Positions 26,872-35,756 are shown, numbered from the stretch's first letter. The stretch: DNA of 64,000 nt from Bordetella genomosp. 11 (GCF_002261215.1 NZ_NEVS01000004.1:1302001-1366000); one strand, 5' to 3'. Program-made: numbers and translations. The notes: a model not told the origin generated them from the sequence alone.

Positions 26872-28167
26872 ATGTCGTTCGCTTCGTTGCAGTTCCGCCG
26901 TGCCGCCGCCTCGTCGCTGCTGGCCCTCGCGGTCCTCGGCGCCGCCGCCAGCCATGCCGCTCCCGTGGCGGAGGTGCTGGATGCCGCCCAGGCGCAACAG
27001 CAGCCCATGCTGGATACCCTGCGCGACCTGGTCGGTATCGAATCCGGCAGCCGGGACGTCGAAGGCGTCGAGCAGATCGCCGCCCTGGTCGCGGACAAGC
27101 TCAAGGCGTTGGGCGGGTCGGTACAGGTGATCAAGCCCACCGACGTCTTCCGCATGGGGGATACGCCCGAAGTCATCGGACCCATGGTGCACGCCGAGTT
27201 CAAAGGCAAGGGCAGCAAGAAAATCATGCTGATCGCGCACATGGACACGGTCTATCGCAACGGCATGCTGAAGGACCAGCCTTTCCGTGTGGACGGCGAC
27301 CGTGCCTACGGCCTGGGCATCGCCGACGACAAGCAGGGTGTCGCGCTGGTCATCCATACCGTCGCCCTGCTGCAAAAGCTGAAGTTCGACGACTTCGGCA
27401 CCCTGACGGTGTTGTTCAACGGCGATGAGGAGATCAGTTCCCCCGGCGCGCGCAGCACCATCACGCGGCTGGCGTCGGACCAGGATGCCGTGTTTTCCTT
27501 CGAGGGCGGCGGCACGCATGGCGACCTGCGCCTGGCCACCAGCGGCATCGGCGCCGCATACCTGACGGTGGCGGGACGGACGTCGCATGCCGGCTCCCGG
27601 CCTGAAGGGGGCGTCAATGCCTTGTACGAGTTGTCGCACCAGATTCTGCAGCTGGACGATTTGTCCAAACCGGAAGAAGGCCTGAAGCTGAACTGGACGG
27701 TGGCGCAGGCCGGCACCAACCGCAACGTGATACCGGGCAACGCGACCGCGCAGGCCGATGCGCGCGCGCTGCGCGTGGCGGACTTCGACGCGCTGCAAGC
27801 GGCCTTGCAGGAGCGCATCAAGAACAAGCTGCTGCCCGAGTCCAAGGTCAGCATGAAGTTCGAGGTGCGCCGCCCGCCGCTGGAAGCCACGCCCGCGTCG
27901 CGGGCATTGGCCGAGCATGGCAAGGCCATCTACCAGGAGCTGGGGATGCCGATGAATGTGGTCGATCGCGCCGCCGGCGGCGGTACCGATGCCGCGTTCG
28001 CCGCGTTGAAAGCGCGCGGGCCCGTCATCGAGGGCATGGGCGTGAACGGCTTCGGCGCGCATTCCAACGCCGCCGAGTACATCGAAATCAAAACCATCGT
28101 GCCGCGCATGTACCTGGCTTCGCGCATGATCATGGATCTCAGCAACGGCAAGGTGCCTGCGAAATAG
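26872..28167 (+). CDS. Exported M20-family glutamate carboxypeptidase (CPG2-like)
   Basis: The 431-residue protein has a signal peptide (residues 1 to about 30, ending SHAAP) and the M20 dizinc site: His in IAHMDTVY, Asp in GLGIADDKQG, the general-base Glu pair in NGDEEISSPG, plus GGGTDAAFAA and a late His in NGFGAHSNAAEY. The internal lid domain contains GRTSHAGSRPEGGVNALYEL. Carboxypeptidase G2 relatives release C-terminal Glu from folates or peptides in the periplasm. GGAGGA precedes ATG 26872. It stands alone between the divergent CaiB gene and picR. Confidence 0.92.
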   Translation: MSFASLQFRRAAASSLLALAVLGAAASHAAPVAEVLDAAQAQQQPMLDTLRDLVGIESGSRDVEGVEQIAALVADKLKALGGSVQVIKPTDVFRMGDTPEVIGPMVHAEFKGKGSKKIMLIAHMDTVYRNGMLKDQPFRVDGDRAYGLGIADDKQGVALVIHTVALLQKLKFDDFGTLTVLFNGDEEISSPGARSTITRLASDQDAVFSFEGGGTHGDLRLATSGIGAAYLTVAGRTSHAGSRPEGGVNALYELSHQILQLDDLSKPEEGLKLNWTVAQAGTNRNVIPGNATAQADARALRVADFDALQAALQERIKNKLLPESKVSMKFEVRRPPLEATPASRALAEHGKAIYQELGMPMNVVDRAAGGGTDAAFAALKARGPVIEGMGVNGFGAHSNAAEYIEIKTIVPRMYLASRMIMDLSNGKVPAK

Positions 28168-28212
28168 CGGTGCCGTGGGGGCAGGGACGGTCTGGGGGCG
28201 ATGGTGTAATAT

Positions 28213-28224
28213 TCAGTGTACTAA
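28213..28224. promoter_or_regulatory. PicR-type operator before picR
   Basis: TCAGTGTACTAA is one of eight TCAG-N4-CT sites in the cluster. It directly follows a -10-like TAATAT (28207-28212) and lies 31 bp before the picR start, as expected for autorepression. Confidence 0.65.
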
Positions 28225-28255
28225 CAACTTTCCGGCCCGTTCACACTCCTTATCC

Positions 28256-28798
28256 ATGGCAGACGCGATTATCCCGACCAAAGCAAAAAAAAGGCGGAGC
28301 GCTCCGGCGGCATCGGCGCCGGATGATACGGTGTTCGCGCCGGCCAAGCAGGTGCTCTGGGCACGGCCCGGCTATCTCGTGCGGCGGCTGAACCAGATCC
28401 ACTATGCGATGTTCTTCGAGGAATGCCGCACGCAGAACATCACGCCGGTGCAGTATGGCGTGTTGACCGCGCTTTCGCTCAGTCCCTGGATGGACCAGAC
28501 CGCGATCGGCATGGAGCTGGGGCTGGACCGCACGACCACGGCGGATGTCATCAAGCGCCTGCAGGAGCGGGGGCTGGTGCAGCGCCGGGTCAATCCCAAC
28601 GACAAGCGATCGCGGCAGGCCGTCATCACGGAAGAGGGCCTGCGCATCATGGGCCTGCTGCAGGCCGGCATGGCGCGCGCGCAGCAACGCCTGCTGGAAC
28701 CGCTTTCGCCCCGTAATCGCCAGGTGTTCATGAAGCTGTTGTCCACCCTGGTCGAAGCCAATAACCAGTACGGTCGCGCGCAGCTGCGCGCCTTCTGA
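28256..28798 (+). CDS. picR: MarR-family repressor of the picolinate cluster (PicR-like)
   Basis: The 180-residue protein has a basic N-terminal extension (KAKKRRSAPAA) and a MarR winged helix (about residues 62-135, TPVQYGVLTALSLSPWMDQ, LGLDRTTTADVIKRL, NPNDKRSRQAVITEEG). It is the first gene of the picolinate block, and an operator of the same type that precedes all the catabolic operons lies in its own promoter. The TCAG-N4-CT core of these sites agrees with the PicR motif I recall from Alcaligenes faecalis. The effector is probably picolinate or an early intermediate. Confidence 0.82.
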   Translation: MADAIIPTKAKKRRSAPAASAPDDTVFAPAKQVLWARPGYLVRRLNQIHYAMFFEECRTQNITPVQYGVLTALSLSPWMDQTAIGMELGLDRTTTADVIKRLQERGLVQRRVNPNDKRSRQAVITEEGLRIMGLLQAGMARAQQRLLEPLSPRNRQVFMKLLSTLVEANNQYGRAQLRAF

Positions 28799-28929
28799 CG
28801 CAGGGGCGGTCCCGCCCTCCGGGCCGCCCACTCCTGAGCGTCCGGAAATACGCGCGCGGCCTTGCGCAAGAGCAGGGCGTTCGCGGATTTCCCGCCCGGC
28901 ACCCGCGTATCAAGGATTTCCCTAATTTG

Positions 28930-28961
28930 TCAGTACGCTGACTATAAAGTCAGTATACTGA
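28930..28961. promoter_or_regulatory. Tandem PicR-type operators before picC
   Basis: Two sites, TCAGTACGCTGA (28930-28941) and TCAGTATACTGA (28950-28961), are 20 bp apart, two helical turns, and so on one face of the DNA. -10-like TATAAA (28943-28948) and TATACT (28954-28959) lie between and inside them. They sit in the 316-bp gap between picR and picC, which otherwise holds only one more operator (29050) and no gene. Confidence 0.75.
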
Positions 28962-29049
28962 CGTCTCGTTCCCGGGGGCCTCGAGGCCGTCCGGGGCAGC
29001 GCCCGGCTTGCCCAGGCTCGCGGCATAGGGGCGAGGGCCGGACTCATAC

Positions 29050-29061
29050 TCAGTATGCTGA
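29050..29061. promoter_or_regulatory. Third PicR-type operator before picC
   Basis: TCAGTATGCTGA is a copy of the sequence also found before the Rieske operon (37365) and the hydroxylase operon (37639). It lies 53 bp upstream of the picC start and 100 bp beyond the second tandem site. Confidence 0.72.
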
Positions 29062-29114
29062 TAAATAAGGCCGGGACATCCCGGCGCGGCAATGGACCCA
29101 AGAGGAGCACAGGC

Positions 29115-30077
29115 ATGGCCAGGGTGCGCAAGATCGCCTTCGAAGAGCATTACACAGCGGTAGGCTTCAAGGACTATACGAAAAGCTTCTCGCAGCATAT
29201 CGACCCGGCGGTCTTCGCGGACCTCGCCGCCAGGCTGGAGGATTTCGACGAGGTGCGGTTGCGCGAGATGGACGACGCGGGCATCGACTACGTCATCCTT
29301 TCGCAGACCGGCCCGGGTGTACAGGCGGAGCCGGATGCCGCGGTGGCGCTGGAGCGCGCGCGGCGGAACAACGATTTTCTCGCGCAGCAGGTGGCCCGCC
29401 ATCCGGATCGCTACGGCGGTTTCGCCGTGCTGCCCATGCACGATCCTGTCACCGCCGCGCGCGAACTGGAGCGCTGCGTCGGGCAATACGGGTTCAAGGG
29501 CTCCCTGGTCAACGGCCATACCAATGGGCGCTATTACGACGATCCCGCCTACGACGCTTTCTGGGAGTGCATGCAGGCGCTGGATGTGCCGATGTATCTG
29601 CATCCGGTGGATCCCTACATCGTGCCGCATGCCTACCAGGGCCATCCCGAGCTGGTGGGGGCGTCCTGGGGCTGGGGCGTGGAGACCGCTTCGCACGCGC
29701 TGCGCCTGCTGTTCGGCGGGGTGTTCGACCGTTTTCCCGGGATCAAGCTGATACTCGGCCACATGGGCGAAGGCCTGCCGTTCCAGCGTTGGCGCTTCGA
29801 CAGCCGCTTCGCCGTGTATTCCCACGGCATCACGCTGCAGCGTCCGCCGTCCGAATACATCGGCAGCAACATCGTGATCACCACGTCGGGCGTATGTTCG
29901 CCGCATGCCTTGCTCGGCGCCATCGCGGAAATGGGCGAGGACGCGGTCATGTTCTCGGTGGACTATCCCTATGAATCGACGCGCATCGCCGCGCGCTTCA
30001 TCGAGGAAACGCCCATGGACGAACGCGTCCGCGAAAAGATCTGCCACGGCAATGCCCGCCGCCTGTTCAAGCTTTGA
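29115..30077 (+). CDS. picC: 3,6-dihydroxypicolinate decarboxylase (PicC-like amidohydrolase)
   Basis: The 320-residue protein belongs to the amidohydrolase-2 family of non-oxidative decarboxylases (gamma-resorcylate decarboxylase relatives). Metal ligands match that family: Glu10 and His12 in AFEEHY, His163 in YLHPVDP and Asp283 in FSVDYPYE, with GHMGEGLPF and NARRLFKL also conserved. In the picolinate route this enzyme removes the ring carboxylate of 3,6-dihydroxypicolinate to give 2,5-dihydroxypyridine, the substrate of PicD encoded downstream. Substrate assignment rests on context. AGAGGAG precedes ATG 29115. Confidence 0.85.
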   Translation: MARVRKIAFEEHYTAVGFKDYTKSFSQHIDPAVFADLAARLEDFDEVRLREMDDAGIDYVILSQTGPGVQAEPDAAVALERARRNNDFLAQQVARHPDRYGGFAVLPMHDPVTAARELERCVGQYGFKGSLVNGHTNGRYYDDPAYDAFWECMQALDVPMYLHPVDPYIVPHAYQGHPELVGASWGWGVETASHALRLLFGGVFDRFPGIKLILGHMGEGLPFQRWRFDSRFAVYSHGITLQRPPSEYIGSNIVITTSGVCSPHALLGAIAEMGEDAVMFSVDYPYESTRIAARFIEETPMDERVREKICHGNARRLFKL

Positions 30078-30105
30078 TCGCCACAGCGCCTCGCAGGAGC
30101 CACCC

Positions 30106-30858
30106 ATGCAACGCACCTACCGCATCGGCCAGATCGTGCCGAGCTCCAACACCACGATGGAAACCGAAATACCGGCGATGCTGCTGGCCCGCCAGCAGAT
30201 CCGGCCGGAACGCTTTACCTTCCACTCCAGCCGCATGCGCATGAAGAAGGTGGTGAAGGAGGAGCTGGCCGCGATGGACGCCGAGTCCGACCGCTGCGCC
30301 GTGGAGCTGAGCGACGCGCGCGTGGACGTGCTGGGTTATGCCTGCCTGGTGGCCATCATGGCGATGGGACCGGGTTATCACCGCCAGTCCGAAAGCCGCC
30401 TGAAGGCGCACACGGCGGCCAATGGCGCCGACGCGCCGGTCATCACCAGCGCCGGGGCATTGATCGACGCGCTGGAAGTGATCGGCGCGCGCCGCATCGC
30501 GGTGGTCGCGCCCTACATGAAGCCGCTGACGCAGCTGGTCATCGACTACATTGCCAACGAAGGCTACGAGGTGGTGGACCACCGCGCGCTGGAAATCCCG
30601 GACAACCTGGAGGTAGGCCGGCACGACCCGTCGCGTTTGCCCGGCATCGTCACCGGCATGGACCTGTCGCGCGCCGACGCCATCGTGCTGTCGGCCTGCG
30701 TGCAGATGCCCTCGCTGCCGGTGGTCGCGCAGGTCGAGGCCATGACCGGCAAGCCGGTGATCACCGCGGCCATCGCAACCACCTACGCGATGCTGAAGGC
30801 ATTGGATATGGAAAGAGTGGTTCCCGGCGCCGGGGCTCTGCTTTCGGGAGCGTATTGA
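30106..30858 (+). CDS. maiA: Maleate cis-trans isomerase (MaiA/NicE-like)
   Basis: The 250-residue protein is an Asp/Glu-racemase-superfamily maleate isomerase. It has the N-terminal GQIVPSSNTTMETEIP and both catalytic Cys residues: Cys80 in GYACLVAIM and Cys198 in LSACVQMPS, four residues later than the Cys76/Cys194 pair of characterised enzymes. It converts maleate to fumarate, the last step of the pathway. It is 28 bp downstream of picC. In the Alcaligenes faecalis cluster I recall, this gene is not part of the pic operon, so its inclusion here makes the pathway self-contained. Confidence 0.92.
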   Translation: MQRTYRIGQIVPSSNTTMETEIPAMLLARQQIRPERFTFHSSRMRMKKVVKEELAAMDAESDRCAVELSDARVDVLGYACLVAIMAMGPGYHRQSESRLKAHTAANGADAPVITSAGALIDALEVIGARRIAVVAPYMKPLTQLVIDYIANEGYEVVDHRALEIPDNLEVGRHDPSRLPGIVTGMDLSRADAIVLSACVQMPSLPVVAQVEAMTGKPVITAAIATTYAMLKALDMERVVPGAGALLSGAY

Positions 30859-30871
30859 TAAACCCACCCCC

Positions 30872-30940
30872 GAAGCGCTACCGCGCTTCCCCCTCAAGGG
30901 GGCGACGCCAGAGGACCGGCGGAGCCGGATCCTCGGCGTC
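30872..30940. repeat. REP-like palindromic intergenic element
   Basis: Three successive hairpins fill this stretch: GAAGCGC-TACC-GCGCTTC (30872-30889), CCCCCT-CA-AGGGGG (30889-30902) and a longer imperfect one opening GACGCC (30904) and closing GGCGTC (30935-30940) with CCGGC/GCCGG inside. The order CGCTTCCCCCTCAAGGGGGC is familiar from multicopy intergenic elements of Bordetella/Achromobacter genomes. It sits between maiA and the deformylase gene and could end or attenuate the upstream transcript. Confidence 0.6.
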
Positions 30941-31087
30941 CCGGATTGGGAGGCAGCGGTTTTTTGCGTGGGGCTGTGATGTAGGTTCCAGGGGACGCGG
31001 TGACGGAACGGTAGGGCTGTAGTGGCGGCGTCTGGGTTGGGTGCGGTGTTTTTTCGACGCGTGGCGCGGCGCGCCATGGAGGATGGA

Positions 31088-31975
31088 ATGTCTACGAGCG
31101 GATCGACGAGCTTTTGCTATGGCGGCAATGTGCATGCCAATGGCATACGGCAGCACTATTTGCGCTATGCGCCCGGTGGCGCGGCGCAAGACGGGGCCGG
31201 CCTGGGGCCGGACGGGCGGGGCGGGGCGCTGGATGCGGTCATTATCGTTCCGGGCATTACCAGCCCGGCGGCGACCTGGGGCTTTGTCGGCGAGCGCTTC
31301 GGTCGGGTGTTCGATACTTATGTGCTGGACGTGCGCGGCCGCGGATTGTCGCAGGCGGGGGCGCAGCTGGACTACGGACTGGATGCCCAGGCCGATGACG
31401 TGGTGGCCTTCGCGGGTGCGCTGGGCTTGACGCGGTACAGCCTGGTGGGGCATTCGATGGGGGGCCGTATCGCCATTCGCGCGGCCAGCCGGCGTCCCGC
31501 GGGCCTGGCGCGCGTGGTGGCCGTGGATCCGCCGGTGTCCGGCCCCGGGCGGCGTGGCTATCCGGCCCAGTTGCCGTGGTACGTGGATTCGATCGCCCAG
31601 GCCAGCCGCGGCATGGACGCCGGGCAGATGCGTGCCTTCTGCCCGACCTGGACGCAGGAACAACTGCGCCTGCGCGCGGAATGGCTGCATACGTGCGACG
31701 AGCGGGCGATCCGCCAGAGCTTCGAGGAATTCCATACGCAGGACATCCACGCCAACCTGCCGGCGATGGACGTGCCGCTGCTGCTGGTGACGGCCGCGCG
31801 CGGCGATGTCGTCAGGGACGAGGACGTCGCGGAGATCCAGGCCATGAAGCCGGGGACGACGCATGTTCGCGTCGCCGATGCCGGGCACATGATCCCGTGG
31901 GACAACGAAGAAGGCTTCTACGCCGCCTTCGGCGACTTCCTGGGGGCCCGCCTGCCCGGCGAGCAATCCAGATAG
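31088..31975 (+). CDS. picE: N-formylmaleamate deformylase (alpha/beta hydrolase, PicE/NicD-like)
   Basis: The 295-residue alpha/beta hydrolase has the oxyanion segment IIVPGITSPAATW, nucleophile Ser123 in GHSMGGR, and a late His in VADAGHMIPWDNEEGF. Strand DVRGRGLSQ is typical of NicD-type deformylases, which cleave N-formylmaleamate to maleamate and formate. GGAGGA supports ATG 31088; ATG 31076 is possible. It lies directly before the 2,5-dihydroxypyridine dioxygenase gene whose product it would consume. Naming picE follows the recalled gene order R-C-E-D-F. Confidence 0.88.
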   Translation: MSTSGSTSFCYGGNVHANGIRQHYLRYAPGGAAQDGAGLGPDGRGGALDAVIIVPGITSPAATWGFVGERFGRVFDTYVLDVRGRGLSQAGAQLDYGLDAQADDVVAFAGALGLTRYSLVGHSMGGRIAIRAASRRPAGLARVVAVDPPVSGPGRRGYPAQLPWYVDSIAQASRGMDAGQMRAFCPTWTQEQLRLRAEWLHTCDERAIRQSFEEFHTQDIHANLPAMDVPLLLVTAARGDVVRDEDVAEIQAMKPGTTHVRVADAGHMIPWDNEEGFYAAFGDFLGARLPGEQSR

Positions 31976-32059
31976 TGGGTGGGCGCACACGCGCGCGGCA
32001 CGGCCAGCCGATTATCGCGCCATGGCCGGTGCCGCCATCGATATCGCAAGGAGCCGACA

Positions 32060-33100
32060 ATGCCAGTAAGCGACTATGAACTGATCCGCGCCTGGAAACA
32101 GGTGCTGACGCTATCGAAGCTGCAGCCCGGGCAGGCGGTGACGATCCTGACCGGCGCGGCCACGCATGCGCAAACCCTGTCCACCGCGCTGATCGCCTGC
32201 CAGGACATGGGCGCGGTGGTCAACCGGCTGGACCTGCCGCCGGTCAACGGCGCGAAAGCGCTGAGCCGCGACGCGCTGGCCTACCTGGGCACCACACCGC
32301 TGACGGGCAACAAGGCGGCCATGGCGGCGCTGAAGGCCAGCGACCTGGTGCTGGACCTGATGACGCTGCTGTTCTCGCCGGAACAGCACGAGATCCTGCA
32401 GGGCGGCACGAAGATCCTGCTGGCGGTCGAGCCGCCGGAGGTGCTGGCCCGGCTGGTGCCCACCGAAGCGGACCGCGCGCGCGTACAGGCGGCCGCGCGC
32501 CGGGTGGTTGCCGCCAGGCAGATGACGGTGACCTCCGCGGCGGGGACCTCGCTGGCCTGCCCCCTGGGCGAATTCCCCGCCATCAGCGAATACGGCTTCG
32601 TGGACGAGCCGGGCCGTTGGGACCACTGGCCCAGCGGCTTCGTGCTGACCTTTCCCAACGAGGGCGGCGCCAACGGCACCATCGTCATCGACCGCGGCGA
32701 CATCGTGCTGCCGCAGAAGTCGTACGCCAGCGAACCCATCGTACTTACCGTCGAAAACGGCTATGCCACGCGCATCGAAGGCGGCGTGGACGCCGAGCTG
32801 CTGCGTACCTATATGGAAAGCTTCGACGATCCGGAAGCCTACGCGATCTCGCATATCGGCTGGGGCCTGCAGCCGCGCGCGCACTGGAGCACGCTTTCGC
32901 TGTACGACCGCGAGGCCACGCTGGGCATGGACGCGCGCGCCTACGAAGGCAATTTCCTGTTCTCGCTGGGACCGAACAACGAGGCCGGCGGCTCGCGCAC
33001 CACCGCCTGCCATATCGATATCCCGCTGCGCCGCTGCACAGTGGCGCTGGACGGCAAGGAAGTGGTGCGGGATGGCAAGGTGGTGAACGAGGACGCCTAG
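32060..33100 (+). CDS. picD: 2,5-dihydroxypyridine 5,6-dioxygenase (PicD/NicX-like)
   Basis: The 346-residue protein belongs to the leucyl-aminopeptidase-like (M29 fold) extradiol dioxygenases typified by NicX. The Fe(II) ligands fall at His265 (SHIGWGLQ) and at His318 and Asp320 (CHIDIPL), the same numbers that I recall for Pseudomonas putida NicX. It opens 2,5-dihydroxypyridine to N-formylmaleamate. AAGGAG lies before ATG 32060. It is followed 2 bp later by picF, so the two are cotranscribed. Confidence 0.93.
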   Translation: MPVSDYELIRAWKQVLTLSKLQPGQAVTILTGAATHAQTLSTALIACQDMGAVVNRLDLPPVNGAKALSRDALAYLGTTPLTGNKAAMAALKASDLVLDLMTLLFSPEQHEILQGGTKILLAVEPPEVLARLVPTEADRARVQAAARRVVAARQMTVTSAAGTSLACPLGEFPAISEYGFVDEPGRWDHWPSGFVLTFPNEGGANGTIVIDRGDIVLPQKSYASEPIVLTVENGYATRIEGGVDAELLRTYMESFDDPEAYAISHIGWGLQPRAHWSTLSLYDREATLGMDARAYEGNFLFSLGPNNEAGGSRTTACHIDIPLRRCTVALDGKEVVRDGKVVNEDA

Positions 33101-33102
33101 GC

Positions 33103-33738
33103 ATGGAAAGCAAAGAACAAACCTACAGGCGCCAGGGCTTCGGCGCCACGATGGCGCCGCGGCCGCCCTATGGCCTGCTGATCGTCGACCTGGTCAACGG
33201 CTTCGCCGATCCCGCCGTATTCGGCGGCGGCAATATCCCGCAGGCCATCGCCAACACCGTGCCCTTGCTGGACCATGCACGCCGGCAGGGCTGGCCCATC
33301 GCCCATACCCGCATCGTCTTCGCCGACGACGGCGCGGACTCGAATATCTTCAGCATCAAGGTTCCCGGCATGCTGACCCTGAAAGAGCACGATCCGCGCA
33401 GCGCCATCGTGTCCGAACTGGCGCCGCGCGCCGGCGAACTGATCGTGCGGAAGACCGTGCCCTCGGCATTCTTCGGCACCGGACTCGCCGCCTGGCTGGC
33501 CCAGCGGGGTGTGCAGACCCTGCTGGTGGCGGGTGCCGTCACCAGCGGCTGCGTGCGTGCCAGCGTGGTGGACGCCATGCAATCCGGCTTCCGGCCGCTG
33601 GTGGTGGCGGACTGCGTTGGCGATCGCGCGCTCGGTCCGCATGAGGCCAATCTGTTCGACATGGAACAGAAGTACGCCACCGTGATGTCCCGCGCCGACG
33701 CGCTGGCCGCGATCGCATCCCCCGCGCCCGGCCTTTGA
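33103..33738 (+). CDS. picF: Maleamate amidohydrolase (PicF/NicF-like)
   Basis: The 211-residue isochorismatase-fold enzyme has the Asp-Lys-Cys triad: Asp29 (LLIVDLVNGF), Lys117 (IVRKTVPSAFFGT) and Cys150 (AVTSGCVRAS). It hydrolyses maleamate to maleate and ammonia. It is the last gene of the plus-strand lower-pathway operon and starts 2 bp after picD. An extended inverted repeat right after the stop codon probably terminates the operon. Confidence 0.92.
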   Translation: MESKEQTYRRQGFGATMAPRPPYGLLIVDLVNGFADPAVFGGGNIPQAIANTVPLLDHARRQGWPIAHTRIVFADDGADSNIFSIKVPGMLTLKEHDPRSAIVSELAPRAGELIVRKTVPSAFFGTGLAAWLAQRGVQTLLVAGAVTSGCVRASVVDAMQSGFRPLVVADCVGDRALGPHEANLFDMEQKYATVMSRADALAAIASPAPGL

Positions 33739-33795
33739 GGCCCGCCTGCTGAAGCGGAAAGCGGCCATAGGGCATGGCCATTTCCGCAGCGGGCC
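33739..33795. terminator. Compound hairpin between picF and the Rieske operon
   Basis: Nested complementary arms GGCCCGC/GCGGGCC (33739-33745 and 33789-33795), GCGGAAA/TTTCCGC and GGCCAT/ATGGCC form one long stem-loop starting at the picF stop codon. It lies between convergent operons and would suit a bidirectional terminator. Confidence 0.6.
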
Positions 33796-33827
33796 GCCGG
33801 GACCGGCGCCCCGGACAGAGCCTATCG

Positions 33828-34343
33828 CTAGACCGGATACACCAGATCGTTGGCCAGAATCTCCGTGTCGTAGATTACCTGGCGCTCTTTCAGCTTCAGC
33901 CCGCCTTCGACGCGAACGAATACGTCGTGATAGAAGCCCGCCAGGTGCAGCGTGGTGGGTCCTTCCACCAGGGTTTGCGTCAGCAGGAAGGACGATTGCG
34001 CCTCGATGCCGGCGTCCGATGCTTCCAGGACGCGCGTGTTCGTCACCAGATGCCGCATATAGCGCGGGGCGAACATCTGCGTGCGGGAAATCGCCACCGC
34101 TCGATCCTGCATCATGTCGCGGCCCTCGGCGTAGACCAGGCCCACCAGCAGCCCGCGATCGGCATTCTCGCGCGAGGTGACGCGGTACAGCCCGTCCGCG
34201 GTGAAGAAATCCGGCCAGCTTTCGATCTGGTTGGCGTCCAGCACGGCGCAATAATCGGCGTGGAATTCCTCGATTTCCTGGCGCAACGCGATGGCGCGCG
34301 CCGGCTCGATGCGGCGCGGAGCATAGGCAAAATTCGTTTTCAT
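33828..34343 (-). CDS. Rieske oxygenase beta subunit (PicB component)
   Basis: The 171-residue protein has the SnoaL-like fold of ring-hydroxylating dioxygenase small subunits: EIEEFHADYCAVLDANQIESW, RVTSRENADRG and FVRVEGGLKLKERQVIYDTE. It stabilises the alpha subunit and does not bind iron. It is the last of four minus-strand genes (ferredoxin, reductase, alpha, beta). In the recalled picolinate pathway the four-part PicB enzyme hydroxylates 6-hydroxypicolinate at position 3. Confidence 0.9.
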   Translation of the reverse strand: MKTNFAYAPRRIEPARAIALRQEIEEFHADYCAVLDANQIESWPDFFTADGLYRVTSRENADRGLLVGLVYAEGRDMMQDRAVAISRTQMFAPRYMRHLVTNTRVLEASDAGIEAQSSFLLTQTLVEGPTTLHLAGFYHDVFVRVEGGLKLKERQVIYDTEILANDLVYPV

Positions 34344-34431
34344 TCTGGAAGTCTCTGCATAAGGCGATGGATGGCGAAGGCGCCGTGGCCCGGTGGCCGC
34401 GCCCCACGCGCGGCCGGCGTGCGCGCGCGGT

Positions 34432-35721
34432 TCAAAGCGCCATGACCTCGCGGTAGTAGCGATACATCGAACGGATCGCCGCTTCCGAAATCAGGGTGTT
34501 CGAGGTCCCCAGCTTGCCGGACTCGAGCTTCAGCACATTCAGGTCGCTGGTGGATCGGCGCACCCCTTCCTGCACGAACTTCATCGCTTCGTTGTCCTCC
34601 AGGCCCAGGAATCCCGCCGGCCCCATCAGGTTGCCCTGGCGCAGGCGATGCCGGGTCATTTCCGGCGTGTCGTCTTCATAGCCGAACATCGTCCACTGCA
34701 TGATCATGCTGTCCGGGCCGTTGGGGACGATATGGCGTACCCCCAGCGTATTCATCTCGCGCTGCACCACCAGGTTGGGCCAGATGGTCTGCATGGTTAC
34801 CGACCAGGGCGAATCGAATTCTTTCACGTATTCCAGGAAGCGATCGTCGCGCAGGCGCAGCCCATCGTGAAAAGAGCGCATCTCTTTCTTGTTCTCTTCG
34901 CTCACGCTGGCGTACTTGTCTTCGCTCTTGGCCGATGCCATCGTGCCGTGGCGCCCGTGCGCGCCGTCCACCAGCATGGCGGACTTGTTGCCGGCCACCA
35001 GCAGGCCGAATACCACCAGGAAGGAATGCAGCAGCGTCGCGTGATAGGGGTCCTTCAGGTTCTCGTGGTACATCTTCCAGTTGCAGGGCAATTCGTTGCG
35101 GTAGTAGCCCAGTATCTTCAGCGGCTTGCCAGGGAAGACGGTGTCGAAGTCGGCCAGGATTTCCGGCGTGAGGTATTCCGCGATGGGCTCCACGTCCGAC
35201 GAGTACGAAGCGAAAACCACCCCATGGCGCGTCGTCACGTGCAGCTGGCGCAGGCCATGCTGCTCGTTGCGGAAGTCCCTGGGCATCCCGCCTTCCTTGT
35301 TTACGCCGCGCTTGAAGGGGATGCCCTGCAGATTGCCTTTCAGGTCATAGGACCACTGGTGGTAAGGGCAGACGAATTCCTTGGTATTGCCCTGCGGGTT
35401 CCGGCAGAACTCCGCGCCGCGGTGCGCGCAGCGGTTCTCGAAGACGTGGATCGAACCATCGTCGGCGCGCGAGACCACCACCGGCGTGGGGCCGACGAAA
35501 GAGCGCTTGTAGTCGCCGGGCTTGGGGATCTCCGCCTCCAGCGCGACGTAGTTCCAGGTCCGGCCGCGGAAGATGCGCTCCATTTCCCGTTCGTAGATGG
35601 CGTTGCTGGTGTAGACCCAATCGGGGATGGCATGCAGGGCGTCTTCGGGCCAATGGCATTGCGCCAGCCCGGTGTCCTTGTCGGCGCCGGTGCGGCCAAT
35701 CACGGTCTGGGATTGGTACAT
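34432..35721 (-). CDS. Rieske oxygenase alpha subunit (PicB component)
   Basis: The 429-residue catalytic subunit has a Rieske [2Fe-2S] site at Cys98-x-His100 (CAHRGAEFC) and Cys118-x2-His121 (CPYHQW). The mononuclear Fe site is His227 and His232 with nearby Asp224 (NLKDPYHATLLH). It is a full-length group related to salicylate/anthranilate-type hydroxylases. Together with the other components it should perform the hydroxylation of 6-hydroxypicolinate to 3,6-dihydroxypicolinate. It lies 35 bp after the reductase gene and 88 bp before the beta gene. Confidence 0.92.
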   Translation of the reverse strand: MYQSQTVIGRTGADKDTGLAQCHWPEDALHAIPDWVYTSNAIYEREMERIFRGRTWNYVALEAEIPKPGDYKRSFVGPTPVVVSRADDGSIHVFENRCAHRGAEFCRNPQGNTKEFVCPYHQWSYDLKGNLQGIPFKRGVNKEGGMPRDFRNEQHGLRQLHVTTRHGVVFASYSSDVEPIAEYLTPEILADFDTVFPGKPLKILGYYRNELPCNWKMYHENLKDPYHATLLHSFLVVFGLLVAGNKSAMLVDGAHGRHGTMASAKSEDKYASVSEENKKEMRSFHDGLRLRDDRFLEYVKEFDSPWSVTMQTIWPNLVVQREMNTLGVRHIVPNGPDSMIMQWTMFGYEDDTPEMTRHRLRQGNLMGPAGFLGLEDNEAMKFVQEGVRRSTSDLNVLKLESGKLGTSNTLISEAAIRSMYRYYREVMAL

Positions 35722-35756
35722 GTAAGACTCCTTGCGCTATGCGCGAGCGCCGGCGG

